DNA of 19,873 nt. Origin: Rhodospirillum sp. UBA1311. GTDB taxonomy: Bacteria; Pseudomonadota; Alphaproteobacteria; Rhodospirillales; Rhodospirillaceae. Below, in pieces: positions 1 through 7,623 of the stretch (positions are counted from its first letter, which is position 1; the number at the start of each line of letters is the position of its first letter). The notes beneath the pieces are model-generated. The model worked only from the letters and a program-made list of their open reading frames with translations. It searched no databases and had not been told where the DNA came from. A program made the position numbers and the translations under genes. Location of the stretch: assembly GCA_002307145.1 (NCBI GenBank), contig DBTR01000079.1, positions 12,531-32,403 on the forward strand. The letters are read 5' to 3'.

Positions 1-547
1 GCTCGTCGTGGAACAGCCGGCCGAGCCCATGCCCGCAGAAATCGCGCACCACCGAGAACCGCTGCGCCTCGGCGTATTCCTGGATCACTGCGCCGATGTC
101 GCCGAGCCGCGTGCCCGGGCGGACGATGTCGATCGCGCGCATCAGGCATTCGTAGGTGACGGCGATCAGCCGCCGTGCCTGTACGCTGACCTTGCCCACC
201 GTGTACATCCGGCTCGAGTCGCCATACCAGCCGTCGAGAATCGGGGTGACGTCGATGTTGACGATGTCGCCGTCCTTCAGCGTCTTCTCGCTCGGGATGC
301 CGTGGCAGACCACATGGTTGATCGAGATGCAGCACGACTTCGGATAGCCGCGATAGCCGAGCGGCGCGTTGACCGCGCCATGGCCGATCACGAATTCGGC
401 GATCAGGCGGTCGAGTTCCTGGGTTTCGACGCCCGGCTGCACGAACGGCGTGATGTAGTCGAGGGTCTCGGCGGCGAGCCGCCCGGCGGCGTGCATCGGC
501 GCGAAATCGGCGCGGGTATAGCGGGTAATGGCGACGGAGCGATCCAT
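1..547 (-). CDS. map: Methionine aminopeptidase, type I (3' part cut off by the window edge)
   Basis: Removes the N-terminal methionine from new proteins in the cytoplasm, using two metal ions. The 182 visible residues hold four of the expected metal or catalytic residues: His82 in the CHGIP motif, Asp99 in NIDV, Asp110 in DGWYGD and His173 in CGHGLG. The last two metal ligands, both glutamates, lie beyond the window. The start is the ATG reading MDRSVAITRY, with AAGGAA about 12 bases upstream. It lies 38 bp downstream of the sfsA stop on the same strand, so the two genes are probably co-transcribed; sfsA-map is a commonly seen pair. There is no long N-terminal extension, as expected for the short bacterial type. 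Confidence 0.96.
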   Translation of the reverse strand, partial: MDRSVAITRYTRADFAPMHAAGRLAAETLDYITPFVQPGVETQELDRLIAEFVIGHGAVNAPLGYRGYPKSCCISINHVVCHGIPSEKTLKDGDIVNIDVTPILDGWYGDSSRMYTVGKVSVQARRLIAVTYECLMRAIDIVRPGTRLGDIGAVIQEYAEAQRFSVVRDFCGHGLGRLFHDE

Positions 548-585
548 GGGGAGTGAAATTCCTTATTCCAGCAGTGTCCGAACAG

Positions 586-1299
586 CTATACCGCCAGCGG
601 CAAGGGCCGGTCCAGGGTCAAGCCGATGGTGCTGATCGCGCAGGTGTAGCACAGTGCCTCGACTCCGGCCTTCCGCGCTACGGCGAAGGCCTCGGCATAC
701 GCCGGATCGATGTCGGACGCCAATGCGAAATGGGTGCAGTCGGTACGTTGCACCAGGTAGAGCATCACCGCCCGGTCTCCGGCCGCCACCGCGGCGGCCA
801 TCTCGCGCAAGTGTTTCGCGCCGCGCGCGGTCACCGCGTCGGGGAACTCGGCGTGGCAGCCGCCGGCGATCTCGGGGCGGCGGAGGTGGACGTTCTTGAT
901 CTCGACGAGGCAGCGCGGCCGGTCGGGCGAGGTAAGGAGGATGTCGATGCGCGAGTTCTCGCCGTAGGGCACCTCGCGCTTCAAGGTTTCGTAGCCCCTG
1001 AGTTCGGGCACCCGGCCGGCGAGGATCGCCTCGGCGACGATCGCGTTGGGGTGGGCGGTGTTGACGCCGACGAGGCCGTCCTCGATTTCCGCCAGTTCCC
1101 AGGTGAAGGCGAGCTTGCGCTTGGGGTTGAGCGCGGGGGAGAGCCAGACGCGCAAACCTTCGTCCTTCAGTCCGATCATTGCGCCGGAGTTGGCGATGTG
1201 GGCGCAGACCACCGTGCCGTCGTCGAGGCGGACGTCGGCGAGAAAGCGTTTGTACCGGCGGATCAGCGTGCCGGGAACCAGCGGAGCGTGGAACTTCAT
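586..1299 (-). CDS. sfsA: SfsA family protein (sugar fermentation stimulation protein homologue)
   Basis: A 237-residue protein, the usual family length. It was named for E. coli SfsA, which was linked to maltose metabolism and DNA binding; the biochemical role remains poorly defined. The N-terminal part (about 1-80) fits the family's OB-like domain. The C-terminal part carries RIDILL (Asp119) and LVEIKN (Glu133, Lys135), a D...ExK pattern like that of PD-(D/E)XK nuclease folds. A nuclease-like function is inference only. The start codon overlaps the stop of the upstream methyltransferase gene (ATGA), so translation is probably coupled. map follows 38 bp downstream. Confidence 0.94.
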   Translation of the reverse strand: MKFHAPLVPGTLIRRYKRFLADVRLDDGTVVCAHIANSGAMIGLKDEGLRVWLSPALNPKRKLAFTWELAEIEDGLVGVNTAHPNAIVAEAILAGRVPELRGYETLKREVPYGENSRIDILLTSPDRPRCLVEIKNVHLRRPEIAGGCHAEFPDAVTARGAKHLREMAAAVAAGDRAVMLYLVQRTDCTHFALASDIDPAYAEAFAVARKAGVEALCYTCAISTIGLTLDRPLPLAV

Positions 1300-2123
1300 C
1301 GGGAATCGGGCTTCCAGGCGGTCAGGGTGACGAGATCGAAGGTGGCGACGATGCGCCCCTCGGCGTTGGCGTGGTTTTCGGCGTAGGCGGCGATGGCGGC
1401 GGCCAGGGTGGCGCGCCGGAGCGGCGTCCTGCGGCGTTCGGCGAGGGCGTTGGTTTCGCCCATCGCGCGCAGGTCCGCCATCAAGCGCAAGGGGTTGGCA
1501 TAGTCGACGGTGATGCGGTCGCGGTCGGCCACCGGCTCGGCGAAGCCCGCGCGCTGCAGCAGCGCGCCGCCGTCCTTGATCGTCAGCATCGGCAGGACGC
1601 GGGGGCTGACGCCGCCGTCGACCGCGAGTTCGGCGCGCGCGAGGCTGTCGCGAAGTTCGCGCAGGGTTTCTTCGCCCGGCATCACCGCGAGGAACAGGCC
1701 GCCCGGCTTCAGCACCCGCAGCACATCGGCGAACAGGCCGGGAAGGTCGTCGACCCAATGCAGCGAGAGGCAACTGAGCACCAGGTCGGCGGAAGCGTCG
1801 GCGAGCGGCAGGCGGTCCTCCTCGGCGACGATCGCCGGTCGCGCGCAGAGCGCCGCGATCGCCGGGGAGGGCGCGATCGCGATCAGCGAGCGGATGCCGT
1901 TGCGTCCTTCGAGGGCGCGGGCGACCTCGTCGCCGTGCGCGCCGAGGTCGACCGCCACCGGAAATTCGCGCTTCATTTCGGCGAGCCGGTCGCGCAGATC
2001 CTCGACCGCGACGTGCAGGAGAAATCGGGCGTCGGGATCGGCCAGACGGGCAGCGCGATCGCGGTGGCGGCGCAGCAGGGGGCGATCGAAAAGGGCGGCG
2101 TGGGTCTGCATGATTTTCACCAT
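1296..2123 (-). CDS. SAM-dependent methyltransferase, NDUFAF5/BioC-like
   Basis: A 275-residue class I methyltransferase-like protein. It resembles the alphaproteobacterial relatives of NDUFAF5, the mitochondrial complex I assembly factor, and more distantly BioC. Support comes from the N-terminal LFDRPLLRRHRDRAA segment, the central SLHWVDDLPG motif, LKPGGLF and the C-terminal LTAWKP. Motif I is unusual: it reads VDLGAHGDEVAR, where typical methyltransferases have DxGxGxG. The ATG at 2123 was chosen; another in-frame ATG lies four codons later (2111), and neither has a strong Shine-Dalgarno sequence. The stop overlaps the sfsA start by 4 bp. It is divergent from comF across a 77-bp gap. The substrate cannot be told from sequence, and a role in complex I maturation is inferred from homology. 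Confidence 0.82.
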   Translation of the reverse strand: MVKIMQTHAALFDRPLLRRHRDRAARLADPDARFLLHVAVEDLRDRLAEMKREFPVAVDLGAHGDEVARALEGRNGIRSLIAIAPSPAIAALCARPAIVAEEDRLPLADASADLVLSCLSLHWVDDLPGLFADVLRVLKPGGLFLAVMPGEETLRELRDSLARAELAVDGGVSPRVLPMLTIKDGGALLQRAGFAEPVADRDRITVDYANPLRLMADLRAMGETNALAERRRTPLRRATLAAAIAAYAENHANAEGRIVATFDLVTLTAWKPDSR

Positions 2124-2200
2124 ATGGAACTTCGGTGTCAAAAACGCAAAGGCCAATTCGCACGCTTGAGGCGAGCCCGGCGTTGGCGCAGACTCCGCCA

Positions 2201-2944
2201 ATGACGCAGGCGCGATCCGGGTTTGGACGATGGGCGAAACGCGGCCTCGCGGCGGCGGCGCGCGTGCTGCTGCCCGAGCGCTGCGCGGCATGCGGCGCGC
2301 TGATCCGGGGCGAGGGCGGGGCGCTCTGCCCGGCATGCTTCGGCGGCCTCAAGTTCGTCCAGGGCCCGGTATGCGACCGCTGCGGCTGGCCCGAACCGGC
2401 GGTCGGCGGATGCCTTCGCTGCAGGCCGGGCGGGCCGATCCGCCGCCATCGCTTCGCGTTGGTCTATGGCGACGCCGCGGCGCTCCTGGTGCAGCGCTTC
2501 AAATATTCCGACCGTCCCGACCTCGCGCCGCGCCTCGCCGCCTGGATGGCGCGCGCCGGTGCCGACCTGCTCGCCGAGGCCGACGTGATCGCGCCGGTGC
2601 CGATCCACTGGACGCGGCTGTTCAAGCGCCAGTTCAACCAGTCCGCCGAGCTTGCGCGGCACCTCTCGGCGCTGTCCGGCACGCCCTGGGAAACCCGGGC
2701 GATCGGCCGCATCCGCGCGACGCCGCCGCAGGCGCGCCTCGGCAGTCACGCCGAGCGGCGGAACAACGTCCGGGCCGCGTTCCGGCCGCGCGCTGGCCTC
2801 GATCTCGGGGGGAAGACGGTGCTGCTGATCGACGACGTGGTCACTACCGGCGCGACCGCCGAGGCCTGCGCCGCCGAATTGCTGCGTGCCGGGGCGGGGG
2901 CGGTGGACCTGCTCACCGTCGCGGCGGCGGAGCGGACGCCTTGA
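2201..2944 (+). CDS. comF: ComF family protein (phosphoribosyltransferase-like)
   Basis: A 247-residue member of the ComF/GntX family, known from DNA uptake in naturally competent bacteria but widespread in species not known to be competent. The N-terminus has four CxxC-type pairs (Cys28/31, 43/46, 58/61, 71/74), which fit two zinc ribbons. The C-terminal half is a type I phosphoribosyltransferase domain with the PRPP-binding motif VLLIDDVVTTGAT at 207-219. The domain also contains the family's FKYSDRPDL, APVPIHWTRLFKRQFNQS and HAERRNNV segments. The ATG at 2201 was preferred because the protein then begins close to the conserved LLPERCAACG. An in-frame upstream start at 2135 would add 22 poorly supported residues. 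Divergent from the methyltransferase gene; grxC follows 62 bp downstream. Confidence 0.92.
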   Translation: MTQARSGFGRWAKRGLAAAARVLLPERCAACGALIRGEGGALCPACFGGLKFVQGPVCDRCGWPEPAVGGCLRCRPGGPIRRHRFALVYGDAAALLVQRFKYSDRPDLAPRLAAWMARAGADLLAEADVIAPVPIHWTRLFKRQFNQSAELARHLSALSGTPWETRAIGRIRATPPQARLGSHAERRNNVRAAFRPRAGLDLGGKTVLLIDDVVTTGATAEACAAELLRAGAGAVDLLTVAAAERTP

Positions 2945-3006
2945 TTTTCCGCCCTCTCTGCCACACATGCGGACTATGGATTTCGTCATAAGGAGGAACG
3001 GCCACG

Positions 3007-3264
3007 ATGCCGAACATCGAAATTTACACCACCCGGATCTGCCCCTATTGCGTCCGCGCGAAGGCTCTGCTGAAGCGCAAGGGCCAGGAATTCACCGAGA
3101 TCGACGTGTCGGAAGACGACGACCTGATGGGCAAGATGGTCGAGCGCTCGGGCGGACGGATGACCGTGCCGCAGATCTTCATCAACGACCGTCACGTGGG
3201 CGGTTGCGACGACCTCTATGAAATGGAACAGGCCGGCAAGCTGGACCCGCTCCTGGCGTCGTGA
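3007..3264 (+). CDS. grxC: Glutaredoxin 3 (dithiol, class I)
   Basis: An 85-residue thioredoxin-fold protein that reduces disulfides and glutathione mixed disulfides in the cytoplasm using glutathione. The dithiol active site is Cys12-Pro-Tyr-Cys15. The cis-proline loop TVPQIF (53-58) and the GGCDD glutathione-binding motif (65-69) are both present. Its length matches GrxC/Grx3. A near-perfect Shine-Dalgarno sequence, AAGGAGG (2990-2996), lies 10 bases before the ATG and suggests strong translation. The next gene, a Nit-type amidase that may act on damaged glutathione, begins 43 bp downstream. The pair plus DUF1178 looks like one transcript. Confidence 0.97.
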   Translation: MPNIEIYTTRICPYCVRAKALLKRKGQEFTEIDVSEDDDLMGKMVERSGGRMTVPQIFINDRHVGGCDDLYEMEQAGKLDPLLAS

Positions 3265-3307
3265 TATTCGGTCCGGCGTCTTGAAACCCTGACCGGAGTT
3301 GGATCGG

Positions 3308-4165
3308 ATGAGTGCTTTCGCGGTTGCCTGCCTGCAAGTCAACGCATGCGACGACATGGCGGCGAACGTCGCCACCGCGCTCAAGCTCTCTGCCGACGCC
3401 GCCGATGCCGGGGCGGACCTGATCCTGATGCCGGAAAACGTTGCGATGATGACTTGGGGCTCGGCGGCGATTCGCGCCGCCGCGCGCCCCGAGGACCAGC
3501 ATCCGGCGCTCGCCGCGTTCCGCGATTTCGCCAAGGCGCGGCAGATCTGGATGCACTGCGGCACCCTCGCGGTGCCGTCGGAGACCGGCAAGGTCTACAA
3601 CCGCACCTACGTGATCGACCCGGAAGGGCGGATCGCGGCGGTCTACGATAAGCTCCACATGTTCGACGTCGATCTCGGCAACGGCGAAGCCTATGCCGAA
3701 TCCCGTACCTTCGAGCCCGGCGACCGCGCCGTCGCGGTCGACCTGCCGTGGGGCCGTCTCGGCCTTTCGGTCTGCTACGACCTCCGCTTCCCCTATCTCT
3801 ATCGCGCCCTGGCGCAGGCGGGAGCCGACTTCCTCGCGATTCCGGCGGCGTTCACCAAGGTCACCGGCGAGGCGCACTGGCACGTGCTGATGCGCGCCCG
3901 CGCGATCGAGACCGGCTGCTTCGTCTTCGCTCCGGCGCAGACCGGCACCCATGTTCGCGGCCGCCGCACCTTCGGTCATTCGCTGATCGTCGCGCCCTGG
4001 GGCGAAATCCTCGCCGACGGCGGTGAGGACGTCGGCTTCGTCATCGCCGATATCGACCCGACCCTGGTCGACGCCGCGCGCGGCAAGGTGCCCGCGCTCT
4101 CCCATACGCGTGCGCTCGGCCCGGTCGAGGTCGCCGCGCCCGCCCGCGCCGACGCCCGGCCATGA
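3308..4165 (+). CDS. Carbon-nitrogen hydrolase, Nit1-like (probable deaminated-glutathione amidase)
   Basis: A 285-residue member of the nitrilase superfamily. The catalytic triad is visible: Glu43 (MPEN), Lys115 (YDKLHMFDVD) and Cys156 (SVCYDLRFPYLY). The DKLHMFDVD and CYDLRFP contexts are typical of the Nit1/NitFhit branch, whose established activity is hydrolysis of deaminated glutathione, a repair reaction. The neighbouring glutaredoxin gene supports a glutathione-related role. The ATG at 3308 was chosen because GGAG lies about 10 bases upstream; an upstream TTG at 3299 would add only three residues. The stop overlaps the start of the DUF1178 gene (ATGA). Other omega-amidase or carbamoylase activities cannot be ruled out from sequence. 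Confidence 0.93.
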   Translation: MSAFAVACLQVNACDDMAANVATALKLSADAADAGADLILMPENVAMMTWGSAAIRAAARPEDQHPALAAFRDFAKARQIWMHCGTLAVPSETGKVYNRTYVIDPEGRIAAVYDKLHMFDVDLGNGEAYAESRTFEPGDRAVAVDLPWGRLGLSVCYDLRFPYLYRALAQAGADFLAIPAAFTKVTGEAHWHVLMRARAIETGCFVFAPAQTGTHVRGRRTFGHSLIVAPWGEILADGGEDVGFVIADIDPTLVDAARGKVPALSHTRALGPVEVAAPARADARP

Positions 4166-4581
4166 TCCGCTTCGCGCTCAAATGTGCCTGCGGGCACCGC
4201 TTCGAATCGTGGTTTCGCGACAATGCCGCGTGCGAGACGTTGATGGCGTCGGGCCAGCTCAATTGTCCTGCGTGCGGCGGCAGCGAAGTCGCCAAGGCGC
4301 CGATGGCGCCGTTCGTCGCCTCCGGCCAGCCCGACCACGACGCCGAACTCCAGGATCGGGACGCCCGGGTGCGCGCCGCGCTCCTTCGCCTGCGCGAAGC
4401 GGTGGAGGCGAATTCGGAGAATGTCGGCGCCGACTTCGCCGAGGAAGCCCGCAAGATCCATTACGGCGAGTCGCCGAAGCGCAGCATTTATGGCGATGCT
4501 ACCCCCGACGAAGCGGAGGCCCTCGCCGACGAGGAGATTCCGTTCGCCCAACTGCCGTGGGTTTCGCGCGGCCACTCCTGA
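4162..4581 (+). CDS. DUF1178 family protein (zinc-ribbon-like, unknown function)
   Basis: A 139-residue protein recognised as DUF1178 by its start (MIRFALKCACGHRFESWF) and its charged tail with IYGDATPDEAEAL and IPFAQLPW. Cys8 and Cys10 with Cys35 and Cys38 (CPACGG) could bind one zinc ion, although the first pair is CxC rather than CxxC. The function is not established. It overlaps the amidase gene by 4 bp, so translation is probably coupled. The link to glutathione or thiol metabolism is inferred from that neighbourhood only. No convincing terminator follows: a T6 run after the stop is preceded only by a 4-bp stem. Confidence 0.9.
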   Translation: MIRFALKCACGHRFESWFRDNAACETLMASGQLNCPACGGSEVAKAPMAPFVASGQPDHDAELQDRDARVRAALLRLREAVEANSENVGADFAEEARKIHYGESPKRSIYGDATPDEAEALADEEIPFAQLPWVSRGHS

Positions 4582-4633
4582 CGGCCTGAATTTTTTGCGA
4601 TTTGGAGAAGTCCCGGGCGCTTGCGGGTTTTCC

Positions 4634-4679
4634 GAGTCTCTACGCACTGTTGTATGTTATCGTCCGATTCGGCGGAGTC
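4634..4679. promoter_or_regulatory. Cluster of three GANTC sites upstream of the EAL gene
   Basis: GAGTC (4634-4638), GATTC (4666-4670) and GAGTC (4675-4679) fall within 46 bp, ending 16 bp before the chosen start of the GGDEF/EAL gene. GANTC is the target of the alphaproteobacterial cell-cycle methyltransferase CcrM, and such sites occur in some cell-cycle-regulated promoters. Regulation here is inference. Single GANTC sites also occur upstream of comF, lysC and the RodZ-like gene. The 114-bp gap (4582-4695) holds no convincing sigma-70 promoter by eye. Confidence 0.25.
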
Positions 4680-4695
4680 CGCACCAGGGGGACCG

Positions 4696-6747
4696 ATGCG
4701 CAGGAAGCACCGCTTCCGCAGCAGATCCATGACATTCCGACAGGCGCGCCTGATTCTTCTGGCGGCGCTGGCGGTCGGCTGCATCGCCTTCGCGATCCAG
4801 GCGGCGCTGCTCACCGGCTCGGCGCGCGATGCGCTTTACGAGCGCGAGTGCCAGCTTCTCGGCGTGGCGGAAGACGGCGCGGTCGCGTTTTTGCAGCGCG
4901 GCGATCCCGATCACGCGCAAGCCCTGCTGCGCGACATTCTCCGCATGCCGGGCGTGATCCAGGCGGAAATCCGCGACCTCAACGGCGTCGCCCTCGCCAC
5001 CGAGCGCGCGGCGATCGAGCCCCGGTCGATGACGTCCTGGGAGCGCTGGCTGGCGGGCTACGTCTTCGGCGCCTACCGCATCGACCATCCGCTCACCGTC
5101 GGCGGGGCCGACGGCGAACCCCGCATCGGCAGCCTGATCGTCGATTTTGCGCCCGACCGCGACGTCGCCTTCTATCGCGAAATTCTCCTCACCAACCTGA
5201 TCTCCAGCTTGGTTGCCGCGTTGGTGGTGGGGGGGGTGGTCTCGTGGCTGTTCCACCGGTTTCTCACCCAGCCGATTCTCGCGATCACCCGCCAGGTCGA
5301 CGCGGTCGATGCCGAAGACCCGCACGGCCACATGTTGAGCGTGCCCGCGTGGCATCGCGACAGCGAACTCGGCACCGCGGTGCAGCGGATCAACGCGCTC
5401 CTGATGCAACTCGGCGTGGCACAGAATGCGCTGCGACGGATGAGCACGCGCGACGCCGCCACCAACCTCCCCAACCGCGCCCTCATCGTCGAGCACCTCG
5501 GCGGCGTCGTCGGGCGTTGCTCCGTCGGGCGCAGCGGCGCGGTGATGGCGGTGCTGATGGACCGCCTCGACGAATTTCGCGACGTCGTCGGCCACGACCG
5601 GGTCGACGAAATGGTCCTCGACATGGCGGCGCACCTGCTCGAATGCGTCGAACCCGGCGCCTTCGTCGGGCGGATCGGCTTCGACTGCTTCGCCGTGGTG
5701 GTCGAGGGCGTGACCGCCGCCGAAGCGGCGGAGAGCGCGAAGCGGCTGGTCAACGCGCTGGTGCGCGAGCCTTCCGGAGGCGAGGTGATGCTCTCGTCGG
5801 TGTGCGTCGGCATCGCGCTGACGCCGGGCGACGGAGTCGAGGCCGCCGAATTGCTGCGCAAGGCGGTGGCCGCGACCAGCGGCGCGCGCAAGCGGTCGCA
5901 GGCGCGCTGGAACTTCTTCGAGGACGGTCTGTCCGAGATCGCGCACCATCGCCTGCAACTCGAAGCGCAGCTCCACCATGCGCTGGAGGCTTCCGAATTC
6001 GAGCTGAACTTCCAGCCGCAATTCTCCGCCCAGGGCGTGGTGATCGGCGCGGAGGCGCTGGTACGCTGGCGGCACGAGGGCAACCTGGTGCTGCCGAACG
6101 AGTTCATTCCGCTTGCCGAGGACAGCGGGCTGGTGGTGCCGATCGGCGACTACGTGCTGGAGGAGGCTTGCCGCGCGCTCGCGCAACTGCGCTACTTCGG
6201 CCTGATGATCAAGATCGCGGTGAACATCTCGCCGCAGCAGCTCGCCGACGCCGGATTCGTCGGCCGGGTCTCGGAGACCCTGGAGCGCCACCGGATTCCG
6301 CCGAGCGCGCTCGAACTCGAAATCACCGAGTATACCCTCGCGATGGAGCGCGGCTCGCTGCTTGAGCGCATCCGTGCCCTCAGGGCGCTCGGCATCAGCA
6401 TCGCGCTCGACGATTTCGGCACCGGGTATTCGAGCCTGAGCTATCTCCGCCGCTTCCCGGTCGACGTGCTGAAGATCGACCGCAGCTTCGTCACCGACAT
6501 TCCAAACGACATTGCCGTGCCCTCGACGATCCTGACGCTCGCGGAAAAGCTCGGCATGACCTGCGTCGCCGAGGGGATCGAGACGGTGCCGCAGCGCGAC
6601 TGGCTGATCGCCAACGGCTGCCATGCGTTGCAGGGCTTCCTGTTCGCCCGGCCGATGAGCTTCACCGAGTTCTTCGCCCGCTACGCCACCATCGGTGGCG
6701 CGGTGGACCTAAGGTTTCACCGCGAACGCCATGTAGTTGACGGATAG
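4696..6747 (+). CDS. Membrane HAMP - degenerate GGDEF - EAL protein (predicted c-di-GMP phosphodiesterase)
   Basis: A 683-residue inner-membrane signalling protein. A transmembrane helix (about 18-39) is followed by a periplasmic sensor region (40-162), a second helix (163-186), a HAMP linker (187-245), a GGDEF-like domain (257-415) and an EAL domain (435-675). The GGDEF motif reads GFDCF at 328-332, so cyclase activity is unlikely. The EAL domain keeps the known catalytic set: EALVRW (453-458), VNISPQQL, ELEITE, DDFGTGYSSL (Asp572/573), LKID (Lys593), AEGIET (Glu626/629) and QGFLF (Gln646). It should therefore hydrolyse c-di-GMP. The ATG at 4696 was chosen because AGGGGGA lies just upstream; an upstream TTG at 4621 is possible. 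The periplasmic ligand is unknown. The 3' end overlaps the end of ubiG on the other strand by 39 bp. Confidence 0.93.
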   Translation: MRRKHRFRSRSMTFRQARLILLAALAVGCIAFAIQAALLTGSARDALYERECQLLGVAEDGAVAFLQRGDPDHAQALLRDILRMPGVIQAEIRDLNGVALATERAAIEPRSMTSWERWLAGYVFGAYRIDHPLTVGGADGEPRIGSLIVDFAPDRDVAFYREILLTNLISSLVAALVVGGVVSWLFHRFLTQPILAITRQVDAVDAEDPHGHMLSVPAWHRDSELGTAVQRINALLMQLGVAQNALRRMSTRDAATNLPNRALIVEHLGGVVGRCSVGRSGAVMAVLMDRLDEFRDVVGHDRVDEMVLDMAAHLLECVEPGAFVGRIGFDCFAVVVEGVTAAEAAESAKRLVNALVREPSGGEVMLSSVCVGIALTPGDGVEAAELLRKAVAATSGARKRSQARWNFFEDGLSEIAHHRLQLEAQLHHALEASEFELNFQPQFSAQGVVIGAEALVRWRHEGNLVLPNEFIPLAEDSGLVVPIGDYVLEEACRALAQLRYFGLMIKIAVNISPQQLADAGFVGRVSETLERHRIPPSALELEITEYTLAMERGSLLERIRALRALGISIALDDFGTGYSSLSYLRRFPVDVLKIDRSFVTDIPNDIAVPSTILTLAEKLGMTCVAEGIETVPQRDWLIANGCHALQGFLFARPMSFTEFFARYATIGGAVDLRFHRERHVVDG

Positions 6748-7479
6748 GTCGGCGGTTTCGCTCCAGGCGTCGCGCAGCGGGTTGTAGGAGAGCCCGGCGA
6801 ACGCAGGCGCCGCCATTCCGGCGCTGCGGAGGTCGTGGGCGAGTTCGGAGGGCTTGACGAAGGCGCGCCAGTCGTGGGTTCCGGCGGGCAGCCAGCGCAC
6901 CACGTATTCGGCGCCGATCTTCGCCATCAGCAAGCTCTTCATCGTGCGGTTGAGGGTGGCGAGCGCCATGAAGCCGCCGCTCTTGAGGGGCTTGGCCGCC
7001 GAATTCAGGAACAGGCCGCGATCCGCGACATGCTCGACGACTTCGAGCGCGAGGACGACCTCGAAGCCAAGGTTCTCGGCTTCGAGGTCCTCGGGCTTGG
7101 CGCAACGGTAGGTGATCGGCAGGCGCATCCGCTCGGCGTGGTTCATCGCGGTCTTGACGTTCTTCTCCGAGGCGTCGATGCCGGTGACGGTGAAGCCCAA
7201 CCGCGCCATCGGCTCGGCGATCAGACCACCACCGCAGCCGATGTCGAGCAGGGTCAGACCCTCGAACGGGCGTTCGAGAGAGGCGTCGCGGGAAAAATGC
7301 GCGGCGAGGCGGTGCTTCAGGATCGCGATCCGCACCGGGTTGAACTTGTGCAGAGGCCGGAACGGACCTTCGAGCGCCCACCAGGTGTCGGCGAGGGCTG
7401 AGAACTTCGCGATTTCCGCCGGATCGGCGGAACCGTGTCCGGCAACGCTGGAAGTTGCCGGTTTCGCTGGATTGGTCAT
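6709..7479 (-). CDS. ubiG: Ubiquinone biosynthesis O-methyltransferase UbiG
   Basis: A 256-residue SAM-dependent enzyme that carries out both O-methylations in ubiquinone synthesis. Motif I is LLDIGCGGGLIAEPMARLG (from about residue 78). The UbiG signature is strong: EIAKFSALADTWWALEGPFRPLHKFNPVR at the N-terminus, then LEVVEHVAD, LATLNRT, and the C-terminal GTHDW, LSYNPLRDAW and NYMAFA. The ATG at 7479 fits the family N-terminus, which normally begins shortly before the EIAKFSALA segment; the Shine-Dalgarno (AAGGG) is modest. It is divergent from lysC across a 144-bp gap holding a likely promoter. It is convergent with the EAL gene, the last 39 bp being shared on opposite strands. Confidence 0.96.
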   Translation of the reverse strand: MTNPAKPATSSVAGHGSADPAEIAKFSALADTWWALEGPFRPLHKFNPVRIAILKHRLAAHFSRDASLERPFEGLTLLDIGCGGGLIAEPMARLGFTVTGIDASEKNVKTAMNHAERMRLPITYRCAKPEDLEAENLGFEVVLALEVVEHVADRGLFLNSAAKPLKSGGFMALATLNRTMKSLLMAKIGAEYVVRWLPAGTHDWRAFVKPSELAHDLRSAGMAAPAFAGLSYNPLRDAWSETADLSVNYMAFAVKP

Positions 7480-7511
7480 CGGAGTGCCCTTGCCTAAAAG
7501 GATAAGGAGCG

Positions 7512-7541
7512 AGTATGAAGGACCTGCCGGTTGTGAGGCAA
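7512..7541 (-). promoter_or_regulatory. Putative sigma-70 promoter for ubiG
   Basis: Read on the minus strand, TTGCCT (7541-7536) and CATACT (7517-7512) are separated by 18 bp, each matching the consensus at four of six positions. Transcription would start near 7505, giving a leader of about 26 nt before the ubiG ATG. No equally good match was found for lysC in the same 144-bp divergent region. This is a by-eye match only. Confidence 0.35.
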
Positions 7542-7623
7542 GCCGGACGATTTTGGTTGGCTTCGGGGGGGAGGCCCCGGTCGCGCGGGTGATCCTGTGC
7601 GACAGAATCAGAGATACCGTGTC

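Noticed and set aside
4566..4599. T6 run after the DUF1178 stop as an intrinsic terminator.
   Set aside because: The only preceding stem is a 4-bp GGCC/GGCC pairing, too weak to call.
4657..6624. Long minus-strand open frame opposite the GGDEF/EAL gene.
   Set aside because: A shadow frame of a well-supported coding gene; no recognisable domain.
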